A DNA stretch of 64,000 bases. It comes from DASUAS01 sp963809795. GTDB taxonomy: Bacteria; Actinomycetota; Acidimicrobiia; IMCC26256; DASPTH01. Below are positions 56,959 through 64,000 of the stretch, piece by piece (within the stretch, counting starts at the first letter, position 1; every line of letters starts with the position of its first letter). The stretch is taken from assembly GCA_963809795.1 (NCBI GenBank), contig CAWELN010000010.1, positions 123,574-187,573 of the forward strand, in the 5' to 3' direction. The notes below the pieces were generated by a model that did no database searches, was not told the DNA's origin, and saw only the letters and a list, made by a program, of their open reading frames with translations. The position numbers were made by a program, and so were the translations under genes.

Positions 56959-58606
56959 CGTTTTTTGCGCTACGCGGAATCGCCACCGTCAGCTCGGCGC
57001 TCCGGGTCGCCGGGTCGTACGTCGCCGAGACGCCCAGCGCCGCGTAGAGCGCCGCTCGGTCGTGCTGGTCGGCCTGCTGAAGCAGCCCGGGCATTCCGCC
57101 GAGCCAGTCGACGACGGCGACGGCTTCGTCGGCGCTCAGGGGCGCAGGAGCTTGGGCGGCGAGGTGCTCGAGCTCGGCCAGCGCCGCTCGTTCCTGGGCT
57201 GCGGCGTCGGTGATCCATGCCGTCACGGTGGCGGGATCCGCCCCGCCGTCGAGCGCGGCTCGGTATTGAGCGAGCTTCCGGCGAGCATCGGCGAGTGAAT
57301 GCTGCCCCTGATCGACTCGAGACTGGTGGGCGGGATCGTGCGCCGCGGCCTCGACGATCGTTCGTGCGGTCTCGGCAGCTCGATCGGGCGCGAACAGTTC
57401 GTCGAGCCAGTCGTCGAGCGCTTCGACGAGGGGCTGCTCGCGTACGTAGACGTCGACCGGATGGTCGATGCGCGCCCCGGGACGACTGCGGCGGAGTTCG
57501 CAGCGGTAGTAGCGACGGTCGTTGCCTTGGTTGGTACCCGTCATCCGTCGGCCGCAGACTGCGCAGTGGACGCGGCCGCGCAGCAGGTATCGCGTGTCGT
57601 GTCGACGTGCGGCGCGTGGCTCGCGGTTGGGTGTGGTCTGGACGCGGTGCCAGTCGTCACGGTCGACGAGCGGTTGGTGCGTCTGCTCGGGTGACCAGAT
57701 CCAACTGTCTGGTGGGTTCCAACGCATGCGCCGCACGTGGCCGTCGGCGGGCGCGGTCGGGTCGAGGAGGTCGTAGTCACGCCGTTGACGGTTCCAGACC
57801 TCGTGGCCGGTGTAGCGCGGGTTCGTGAGGATCGCGCGCACGGCGCTGGCTGCCCAGCCGTTGGGGTCACGATGCGAGTTGCGGGCGCGGTCGGCGGCCG
57901 ACGGCGAGAGGATGGCGCTCTCGTTGAGCATCCGAGCGATGGCGCTGTAGCTCTTTCCGGCAAGCCGTTCCCCGAAGATGCGCTGCACGATCGGCGCTGT
58001 CGTCGGATCGGGCTCGAGACGGTTGAGCGTTGCGCCGAGACGAGCCTTCTCGGCGTTGGGGTGCTCGCGCATCGAGACGAGTCGGTACCCATACGGCGGT
58101 CGTCCACCGAGGTACCGGCCACCGGCGCGAGCCATCGTCTCCATCGCGTTGCGAACCCGACGTTGGATGCGAGCACGTTCCGCCTTGCTCAAGCCACCGA
58201 AGAGTGACATCACGAGATCGTGGGCTTCGCTGTCGGGATCGACACGGCCACCGACCTCGGGCACCCACAGTTCGACGCCGTGATGTACGAACAGTGGGAA
58301 CGTCAACGCGAACTGAGCACCAGAGAAGGCACGCTGAGGCTCGCCAATCACCACCGCATCGAAGCCGCGATCACGCCTGCCGCAATCCGAGAGGAGCCGT
58401 GCAGCCTCAGGGCGCCGCGACCACGGCAGAGACCGGGAGACGCCGACGTCCAGATACTCCACCACGATGCGACCGCCTGATGCCTCGATGAGGGCGGACG
58501 CGACGCTGCGCTGCCAGGCGATGCTGTCTTCGGGTGCCTGGCGGTCCTCGGTGCTGACGCGGGCGTAGAGCGCGGCGCGGAAGGTCGTCGAGTGCGGGTC
58601 AGTCAT
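56924..58606 (-). CDS. Large serine recombinase (site-specific integrase) overlapping tRNA-Leu
   Basis: About 560 residues. ATG 58606 was preferred to 58618 because it overlaps the stop of the small upstream gene (ATGACTGA). The N-terminal resolvase domain has the catalytic Ser in ALYARVSTEDRQ, then VVIGEPQRAFSGAQFALTFP and GGLSKAERARIQRRVRNAME. Recombinase domain: LGGRPPYGYRLV, AGKSYSAIARMLNESAILSP, ILTNPRYTGHEVWNRQRRDY. Zinc ribbon: LLRGRVHCAVCGRRMTGTNQ and YYRCE. A coiled coil at about 440-500 follows. The last dozen codons (NVSEGGLEPPRP) are the antisense of the tRNA-Leu 3' half, so the gene runs into the tRNA by 35 nt. Integrates and excises circular DNA at att sites. Confidence 0.9.
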   Translation of the reverse strand: MTDPHSTTFRAALYARVSTEDRQAPEDSIAWQRSVASALIEASGGRIVVEYLDVGVSRSLPWSRRPEAARLLSDCGRRDRGFDAVVIGEPQRAFSGAQFALTFPLFVHHGVELWVPEVGGRVDPDSEAHDLVMSLFGGLSKAERARIQRRVRNAMETMARAGGRYLGGRPPYGYRLVSMREHPNAEKARLGATLNRLEPDPTTAPIVQRIFGERLAGKSYSAIARMLNESAILSPSAADRARNSHRDPNGWAASAVRAILTNPRYTGHEVWNRQRRDYDLLDPTAPADGHVRRMRWNPPDSWIWSPEQTHQPLVDRDDWHRVQTTPNREPRAARRHDTRYLLRGRVHCAVCGRRMTGTNQGNDRRYYRCELRRSRPGARIDHPVDVYVREQPLVEALDDWLDELFAPDRAAETARTIVEAAAHDPAHQSRVDQGQHSLADARRKLAQYRAALDGGADPATVTAWITDAAAQERAALAELEHLAAQAPAPLSADEAVAVVDWLGGMPGLLQQADQHDRAALYAALGVSATYDPATRSAELTVAIPRSAKNVSEGGLEPPRP

Positions 58607-58757
58607 CAGTCGGATCATCTTGGCGCGCGGAGGCGGCGGCGCGCTGGATGATACGAGCGAGGACCCGCGCGGCGTCCGGATTCAGGTCCGGTCTGCTTTC
58701 CGGGACGACTACTTGGACGAGCGAGCCGGGCGCATCGACAGACGTTCGTGGAGCCAT
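58599..58757 (-). CDS. Small protein coupled to the serine recombinase
   Basis: 52 residues from ATG 58757: MAPRTSVDAPGSLVQVVVPE, then RPDLNPDAARVLARIIQRAA and an acidic end QDDPTDD. A short amphipathic helix is likely. Its stop overlaps the recombinase ATG, so the two are translated together. A candidate recombination directionality factor or accessory protein, by position only. A longer start at 58910 would add sequence of low coding quality. Confidence 0.5.
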   Translation of the reverse strand: MAPRTSVDAPGSLVQVVVPESRPDLNPDAARVLARIIQRAAASARQDDPTDD

Positions 58758-58855
58758 GCGACTGATCGTGCGTTCCGTAGCGGAAACGGCCCACGAGCTT
58801 CCCCCTACGTTGTTGAGTTGGCACAGGGTAACAAGGTGTGATCGCCGTATCAAGC

Positions 58856-58871
58856 TGTGAGATCCATCACA
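58856..58871 (+). promoter_or_regulatory. CRP-type palindrome upstream of the TetR gene
   Basis: TGTGA-GATCCA-TCACA, a perfect match to the TGTGA N6 TCACA half-site arrangement of CRP-family regulators, 40 nt before the TetR start. A second TGTGAT lies 20 nt upstream. It could also be an operator of the TetR protein itself. Confidence 0.5.
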
Positions 58872-58911
58872 GAGTGTGCCGCATGATCGGATTTTGTCGT
58901 ACGATTCCAAG

Positions 58912-59576
58912 ATGCAAGCGTCTGCACAGACCCGCGGTCCCGTCGAGGCGGGCGCAGACTTCCCGAGCCAAGGAGAGCGCCGGCGCTCTCAGATCGTTGC
59001 GATCGCAGCGCGTCTGGTCGTGGCGGGGGGCCCTGAATCCGTGACTCATGCCGCCGTCGCCGAACGGGCAGGCATCCACCGCACCGCCGTGTACAAGTAC
59101 TTCCCGAGCCGCTACGACCTGCTCGCCGCAATCTCGCTGACCCATCAGGAGCTCCACTCTCAGCGCCTCACGCTCGACGAATCGCGAGGGTGTTCGAGCG
59201 CTGGTCTCGGCCACGCCCAAGCAAGTTCCTCCCGCAACGCGACTTCTCCTCGAGCGGCTCTGGGACGAACGCGATTGGACCCAGGCGGGCTTGGAGCTTC
59301 GCCTCGCAACCGCGATCCTCGGACGCGACAGCGAGCTGCTCGGTCGTCTCCACGACGCGGTGCCGGCGCTCGCGGAGCGCCTCACCGTCGAACTCGACGA
59401 ACCGCTGCATGACCTCGGACTCGACCCGATCCAGGTACGAATCGTCGCCGACGCCATCCTCGCAGTCCAGTACCACGCGACCGTGGAAGCGCTCAAGGGG
59501 AACATCAACCGCGTGGAAGCGATCGAGCTCACCTACCAGATGGGCCGTGCTGCGATCCGCGCGTGTTCTCGACTGA
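58912..59576 (+). CDS. TetR family transcriptional regulator (frame breaks)
   Basis: About 220 residues when corrected. DNA-binding domain RRRSQIVAIAARLVVAGGPE, SVTHAAVAERAGIHRTAVYK, YFPSRYDLLAAIS (helix-turn-helix with the typical Y-K-Y-F-P-S). After a break near 59190: RALVSATPKQVPPATRLLLE, RLWDERDWTQAGLELRLATA and a ligand domain ending MGRAAIRAVLD at the TGA 59574 if one T near 59562 is surplus; without that the frame would run on to 59728 into the next gene. Start at 58912 was preferred; 58876 is also possible. Probably represses the downstream acyl-CoA dehydrogenase operon. Confidence 0.78.
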
Positions 59577-59657
59577 GAGCCGCATCCGAACGCCGATTGG
59601 CGCACGACAGAGTGCCAAGTCTGCTGCAAGTCCGTGACCGCACCGAGGAGCTCGCAC

Positions 59658-60966
59658 ATGGCTTGGGATTTCTCCACCGAACCGGAGTTTCAGGCGCAGC
59701 TCGACTGGATGCGCACGTTCGTCGATGAGGAGATCGCGCCACTGTCGCTCTTCTACGACGACATGACCGCGGAGAACTGGAAGCGGGCGACGGCACCGTT
59801 GAAGCAACAGGTCAAGGAGCGCGGACTGTGGGCGTGTCACCTCGACCGCGAGCTCGGTGGCCAAGGGTACGGCCAGATCAAGCTCGCGCTGATGCACGAG
59901 ATCCTGGGCCGGGTCACCGTCGCGTCCGAGATCTTCGGCAACCAGGCACCCGACTCGGGCAACAGCGAACTGCTCGCGATCGGCGGTACTGCCGAGCAGA
60001 AGAAGCAGTGGCTCGAGCCGTTGTTGGCGGGTGACATCACGTCCAGCTTCTCGCTCACCGAACCTCAATTCTCGGGGAGCGATCCGACGATGATCGAGAC
60101 GCGCGCCGAGCGAGACGGCGACGAGTACGTGGTCAATGGGCACAAGTGGTTCGCGTCGAACGCGAGCACCGCCGACTTCATCCTCATGATGGTCGTCACG
60201 AACCCCGAGAATCCGCCGCACAAGGCTGCGTCGTTCGTCATCATTCCGAAGGGCACCGCCGGCTGCGACATCGTGCGCGACGTTCCCAACATGGGTCACC
60301 CGTATCCCGGGCACTATCGGTCCGGCGGCCACGCCGAGATCGTGTTGCGCGACCGCCGGATCCCAGTCAGCAATCGCGTGGGAGACGAGGGGCAAGGGTT
60401 CGTGCCGGCTCAGCAACGCCTCAACGGCGGACGCATCCACCATGCGATGCGCTGGGTCGGTCAGTGCCAGTACGCCTTCGACATGATGTGCGAACGCGGA
60501 GCGAGCCGCAGTACCAAAGGCGAAGCCTCCCCCATCGAGAAGCAGATGATCCAGGAGATGATCGCCCAGTCGTCCGCTGACATCCGGGCACTGCGGCTGA
60601 TGGCACTGCACAGCGCGTGGGTGTGGGACAACCTCGGCGAGGCGTCGCGAGCACGGGTGGAGGTGGCGGAGATCAAGTTCTGGGGTGCCCGGGTGCTCCA
60701 CGACGTGATCGACCGCGTGATCGAACTCCACGGCGCTCTCGGCTGGTCGACGGACCTGCCGCTCGCGATCGATGTACACGATGGTGCCTGCCAGTACCGC
60801 ATCGGTGATGGCGCCGACGAGGTGCACAAGTCCTTCGTGGCGACGAAACGGGCGAAGAACTACCGACCCGTCGACGGATGGCCGTCCGCCCACGTCCCGA
60901 CCCGCAAAGCGGAAGCGCGAGCCGTTTTTCGTCGATCTTCTCGACAACGAGATCTCGAACCACTGA
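59658..60966 (+). CDS. Acyl-CoA dehydrogenase (frame break near the end)
   Basis: About 435 residues. WDFSTEPEFQAQLDWMRTFV, LGGQGYGQIKLALMHEILGR, SFSLTEPQFSGSDPTMIETR and VNGHKWFASNASTADFILMM (FAD and substrate region), GEGFVPAQ-like DEGQGFVPAQQRLNGGRIHH, RWVGQCQYAFDMMCERGASR, and IELHGALGWSTDLPLAIDVH near the catalytic-base segment. The end FFVDLLDNEISNH needs one base removed near 60905. Belongs to the larger acyl-CoA dehydrogenase group (ACAD10/11-like) often found next to APH-fold proteins, which is the case here. Oxidises an acyl-CoA to enoyl-CoA using FAD. Confidence 0.88.
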
Positions 60967-60982
60967 CCATCAGGAGAACGCG

Positions 60983-62009
60983 ATGCCGTACGGACCATGG
61001 GACGAGTACTTCGTCCACCAACTGCCTTCCACGATGGACGTCGTGCACGACAGCGATCCCAGCTGGTCAGACCGCTGCTACTTCAACGTCCACGCACCCG
61101 ACGAGTCGGTACTCCTCGTTACCGGCTACGGCAACAACCCGAACCAGCAACGAGCGCACGGCTACGCCAAGGTGACCCTGGCCGACGGCCGCCACTGGGA
61201 GCTGCGACGCGTTCGTGGAGTGCACCACCGATCGCGGAGATCTCTGACGCAGGACCGATGCGCTGGACCTGCGTGGAACCCATGCAGCACTGGCTCCTCG
61301 AGGTCGGACCGAATGACTCGGGCATCGAATGGGAACTTCACTACCAATCGAAAGCCCCGATGTGGGAACTGCTACCGATCAAGATCCGCAACCGCGTAGT
61401 GGCACGATCGTGGACTTCAACCACATCAAGCAGCCCGCCCGCTACACCGGCTGGGTCAGCGTCGACGGCGAACGTATCGACATCTACGGTTGGACGGGGG
61501 CCGGGACCGCACGTTCGGAGTGCGGATCGCAGACCAGATCGACTTCTGGGTGTGGTTGAAGCAGTGTTCGAGGACCGTGCGATCGAAGCATGGGTGTTCG
61601 AAGCGGCCGACGGCACCGTGCAATACGTCGACGGCGGCTTCACCTTCGACGACGGAACCCAGTCGAAGCGCTTCACCAAGTTCGAACACGACATCCAGTT
61701 CGACGGCGACCGCAAGCGCCCCACCCTGCTGTGACATCGTCTTCACGGACGAAGACGGTCAGCGGTTCAAGGTGACGGCCACCTCAGAACAGCTGGGCGT
61801 CAACGTGTACTACGGAGCGAATCCGCCCAACCGTGTGTTCAGCGACGGCGTGATGCACGGCCGGTGGAACAGCAACAACGTGGAGGAGCTCGCAGCCGCC
61901 GAAGCCGGCGCGGTCTCGATGGACCAGCTCATGCATTTCGACTGTGACGGCATGGCCGGCGCAGGGATCTTCGAGCTTCTACGTGATGGGCGACGGTTAC
62001 CGTGCGTGA
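60983..62009 (+). CDS. Lipocalin-like conserved hypothetical protein (frame breaks)
   Basis: About 341 residues when corrected, from ATG 60983 with CAGGAGAACG upstream. MPYGPWDEYFVHQLPSTMDV, DRCYFNVHAPDESVLLVTGY, GNNPNQQRAHGYAKVTLADG, MRWTCVEPMQHWLLEVGPND, WELHYQSKAPMWE, YTGWVSVDGERIDIYGW, RDRTFGVRIADQIDFWVWL, DGGFTFDDGTQSKRFTKFEH, and a C-terminal VTATSEQLGVNVYYG. All-beta, with the paired halves and W-x-R-D-x-(T/S)-W/F-G loop of lipocalin-like/hydroxysteroid-associated proteins found in actinobacterial lipid-degradation clusters. The frame changes about six times between 61205 and 61985. Function unknown. Confidence 0.6.
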
Positions 62010-63109
62010 TCCGACGTGGGTGAAGCCGGAGATGCCGCGGGCATGGAACTGGCGGCAAGCAGGCCCAGCTCGCGCAATGGTTCGCCGCGGAACTCGGTGT
62101 GGCGACGGTGGCCGTCGACGACTTCGAGGACGTCCCGACCGGTCACTCGGCCGAGACAGTCCTGCTCACGCTCCGCTGGGACGACGGCAGTCGCCACGAA
62201 CGGCAAGTCGTGCTTCGGTGGCGCCCGCGCCCGCCCAGCCTGCTCGAACCATATGACCTGCGAAAGCAGTACGACCTGCTTCGAGTCCTCGCTCCCACAT
62301 CGGTGCGCGCGCCGAAGGCGCTCTGGTACGAGTCGACCGGTGACGTGCTCGGCCACGAGTTCTTCGTCATGGAGTTCGGGGAAGGTACGGTGTCGAGCGC
62401 GGGATTCCACGGGAGCTATGGAGGACCCCGCTCGGGTGCGCCGGATGTCGGAGGAACTCGTCGACGAGTTGGCCGCGATCCACCTCGTCGATGTCGACGA
62501 ACTCACGTTCCTTGAAGACGGCAAGGACTTCCTCGATTGTGCCTCGCGTACTGGTCGAACGAGATGCGGCGCGTCCAACGTGGCGCGAGCCCGCCGGCGT
62601 TGGTGCTGCTCCTGTCGGAGATCGAGCGCCAACGCCCCGCTCCCACTCCACGGGTGACCCTCGTGCACGGCGATCCGAAGCCGGGCAACTTCGCGTTCGT
62701 GGGCGATCGGATCACGGCGAGCTTCGACTGGGAGATGGCGACGCTCGGCGACCCAATGGCTGACGTCCGTGCAACGTGCAGATCACGTGGCTGCTCCCGG
62801 CATGTTCACGACGCTGCCGTCGTCGTTGACCATCGACGAACTGGCCCGTCGTCATGCCGAGCGCACCGGTATCGAACAGCAAAATCTCGCGTGGTACCGC
62901 GAAATTTCCAGGGCTACAAGCTCGGAGTGATCATGGTGCTCGTGTTGATGCTGTTCGATGCCGGCCACACGGACGATCCCCGGCTCGGTCAGATGGGATA
63001 CGCGGTCGAGATGTTCAGCACACCGGCACTCGCGGAGTTGGGTATCGCGGATCCACCTGAAGCCGGTGCCGTCCTTGCCCGCAGCGAACGACTGGCCTTG
63101 CTGCGATGA
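62002..63109 (+). CDS. Aminoglycoside-phosphotransferase-fold kinase (frame breaks)
   Basis: About 365 residues when corrected; GTG 62002 overlaps the previous stop. Recognisable parts: QLAQWFAAELGVATVAVDDF, HERQVVLRWRPRPP (the ATP-contact Lys region is replaced by Arg/Val), YDLLRVLAPTSVRAPKALWY, HEFFVMEF, the catalytic loop LVHGDPKPGNFAFVGDRITA with metal site FDWEMATLGDPMADV. The C-terminal FQGYKLGVIMVLVLMLFDAG follows. Such ACAD10/11-type kinases act on 4-hydroxy acids or similar in acyl-CoA catabolism and occur next to acyl-CoA dehydrogenases; so hydroxy-acyl phosphorylation is a reasonable role here. Not likely an antibiotic resistance gene. Confidence 0.7.
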
Positions 63110-63216
63110 CGGTGCCGCATGCAGTCCTGCGCTGGGTCCGAATTCCACACCGTCCCAAGAAGCCACAGCTTTCTCAGTTTGGAGGGAGGGCTCGTCAAGG
63201 GTCGGCCCAACACCGT

Positions 63217-64000
63217 ATGAGCAGCACCATGGCGGCACCGCCGCACATCAACGTCTTCGATCCTGCGTTCTACGTCGACCCGTGGGCGGCGTACCAGTGG
63301 CTACGTGCTGAGGCACCGGTGTTCTGGGATCCTCTCCAAGAGCTTCTGGGTCATCTCGCGCTACGACGATGTCCTCCTCGCGGTCGAGCGTGACGGTGCG
63401 GCGCTACTCGTCGTTCTACGGTTCCCGAGCCCACGTCGACCTGCGCAGCGACGAGTCCATGATCAACATGGACGACCCCGAGCACCAGCACCAGCGCAAC
63501 CTCGTCGTCCGTCGCTTCACGCCAAACGGTGTCCGCAACCACGAAGCGCGCGGTGCGGCGCATTGCGACCGAGATCCTCGACGCGGTCGGTGCCGCTCGG
63601 GGAGTGCGAAGCCATCGATGCCATCGCCTCGCCGTTGCCCGCCATCGTCATTGGCGATCTGCTCGGCTACCCGCGCGAGCAGTGGGAGCAGGTCCGATAC
63701 TGGTCGGAGCAGGTCATGCTCCTCGCAGGTCAGACATCGCCAGACGGTCCGCCACACACGCCGCACCCCGGCCTGACACCCGTCATACTCGAGTTCGTCG
63801 ACATCACGACCGCACTCATCGAACAGCGTCGCGCCGATCGCAGGACGACCTCATCTCGATGTGGACGTCGCAAGGTTGGAGCACTGAAGAAGGTCCTGGA
63901 CGAAACGATCCTGGTTCTGAACGGTGGAGCCGAGACAACCCGCACGGTCACGGGCACGATCATCCGGGACCTCGGCGTCCATCCCGACCAACGAACGCTG
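63217..64000 (+). CDS. Cytochrome P450, 3' end outside window (frame breaks)
   Basis: ATG 63217. MAAPPHINVFDPAFYVDPWA, AYQWLRAEAPVFWDP, VISRYDDVLLAVERD, SFYGSRAHVDLRSDESMINM, DDPEHQHQRNLVVRRFTPN (the D-D-P-E-H-x-R-x-R-x-x-x F region), then IDAIASPLPAIVIGDLLGYP, REQWEQVRYWSEQVMLLAG and, near the edge, ILVLNGGAETTRTVTGTII, the I-helix A/G-G-x-E-T-T site that handles oxygen. The heme-binding Cys loop lies beyond the window. The frame changes near 63325, 63390, 63550 and 63860. Probably hydroxylates the substrate of this catabolic cluster. Confidence 0.85.

Noticed and set aside
62002..63109. Aminoglycoside resistance gene
   Set aside because: Only the general phosphotransferase fold is shared; the acyl-CoA dehydrogenase neighbour points to a catabolic ACAD10/11-type kinase.

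Overview
This window is a high-GC actinobacterial chromosome segment. The best evidence is gene order: pdtaR-polA-rpsA-coaE-uvrB-uvrA follows the mycobacterial order, and uvrC-rapZ-yvcK-gapA-pgk-tpiA-secG is the standard actinobacterial block. Many -10 hexamers sit 6-9 nt before start codons, which suggests leaderless mRNAs, and GTG/TTG starts are common. Class Acidimicrobiia is a reasonable guess but only a guess. The sequence has many single-base frame breaks in genes whose protein sequence is otherwise intact (polA, tadC, coaE, gapA, tpiA and others). These look like long-read assembly errors rather than decay, so such genes are annotated across the break.

Layout. 1-1.7 kb: end of a cyclic-nucleotide-binding protein, possibly fused to a PEP/pyruvate-binding domain; a DUF5979-type surface protein; tRNA-Leu(CAA). 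1.7-8.8 kb: M23 peptidase, coiled-coil protein, pdtaR, polA, a methyltransferase, rpsA. 8.9-17.8 kb: a Tad (Flp pilus) locus inserted between rpsA and coaE, with cpaB, tadZ, tadA, tadB, tadC and, on the other strand, three tandem Flp pilins each followed by a hairpin. Between the machinery and the pilins lie a membrane GT-C-like protein and the most interesting gene of the window: a thioredoxin-fold protein read through an in-frame TGA in a W-A-S-W-U-G-C motif, a probable selenoprotein, with a hairpin just downstream in the place expected for a bacterial SECIS. 17.9-27.7 kb: coaE, uvrB, two large membrane proteins and uvrA, which has a perfect LexA-type palindrome. 27.7-36.4 kb: a cell-surface glycan locus (methyltransferases, GT-C-like membrane proteins, a polyprenyl-phosphate sugar transferase, a flippase, a GT2). 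36.3-44.4 kb: nadA, uvrC, rapZ, yvcK, gapA, pgk, tpiA; whiA, expected after yvcK, is absent.

44.4-50.6 kb: about 6.2 kb separates tpiA from its usual neighbour secG. A 27-bp copy of the tpiA 3' end (26/27 identical) lies immediately before secG, so this stretch is an insertion bounded by direct repeats. It holds a secreted surface protein, a large cyclase/AAA/TPR regulator that has lost its 5' end, and a lipoprotein fragment that has also lost its 5' end; the last two meet head to head. 50.6-56.7 kb: secG and a complete peptide/nickel-type ABC transporter operon. 56.9-64 kb: tRNA-Leu(GAG) with a large serine recombinase whose C-terminus is encoded by the antisense of the tRNA 3' end, then a TetR regulator, acyl-CoA dehydrogenase, a lipocalin-like protein, an APH-fold phosphotransferase and a cytochrome P450, which look like catabolic cargo of a tRNA-integrated island continuing past the window.
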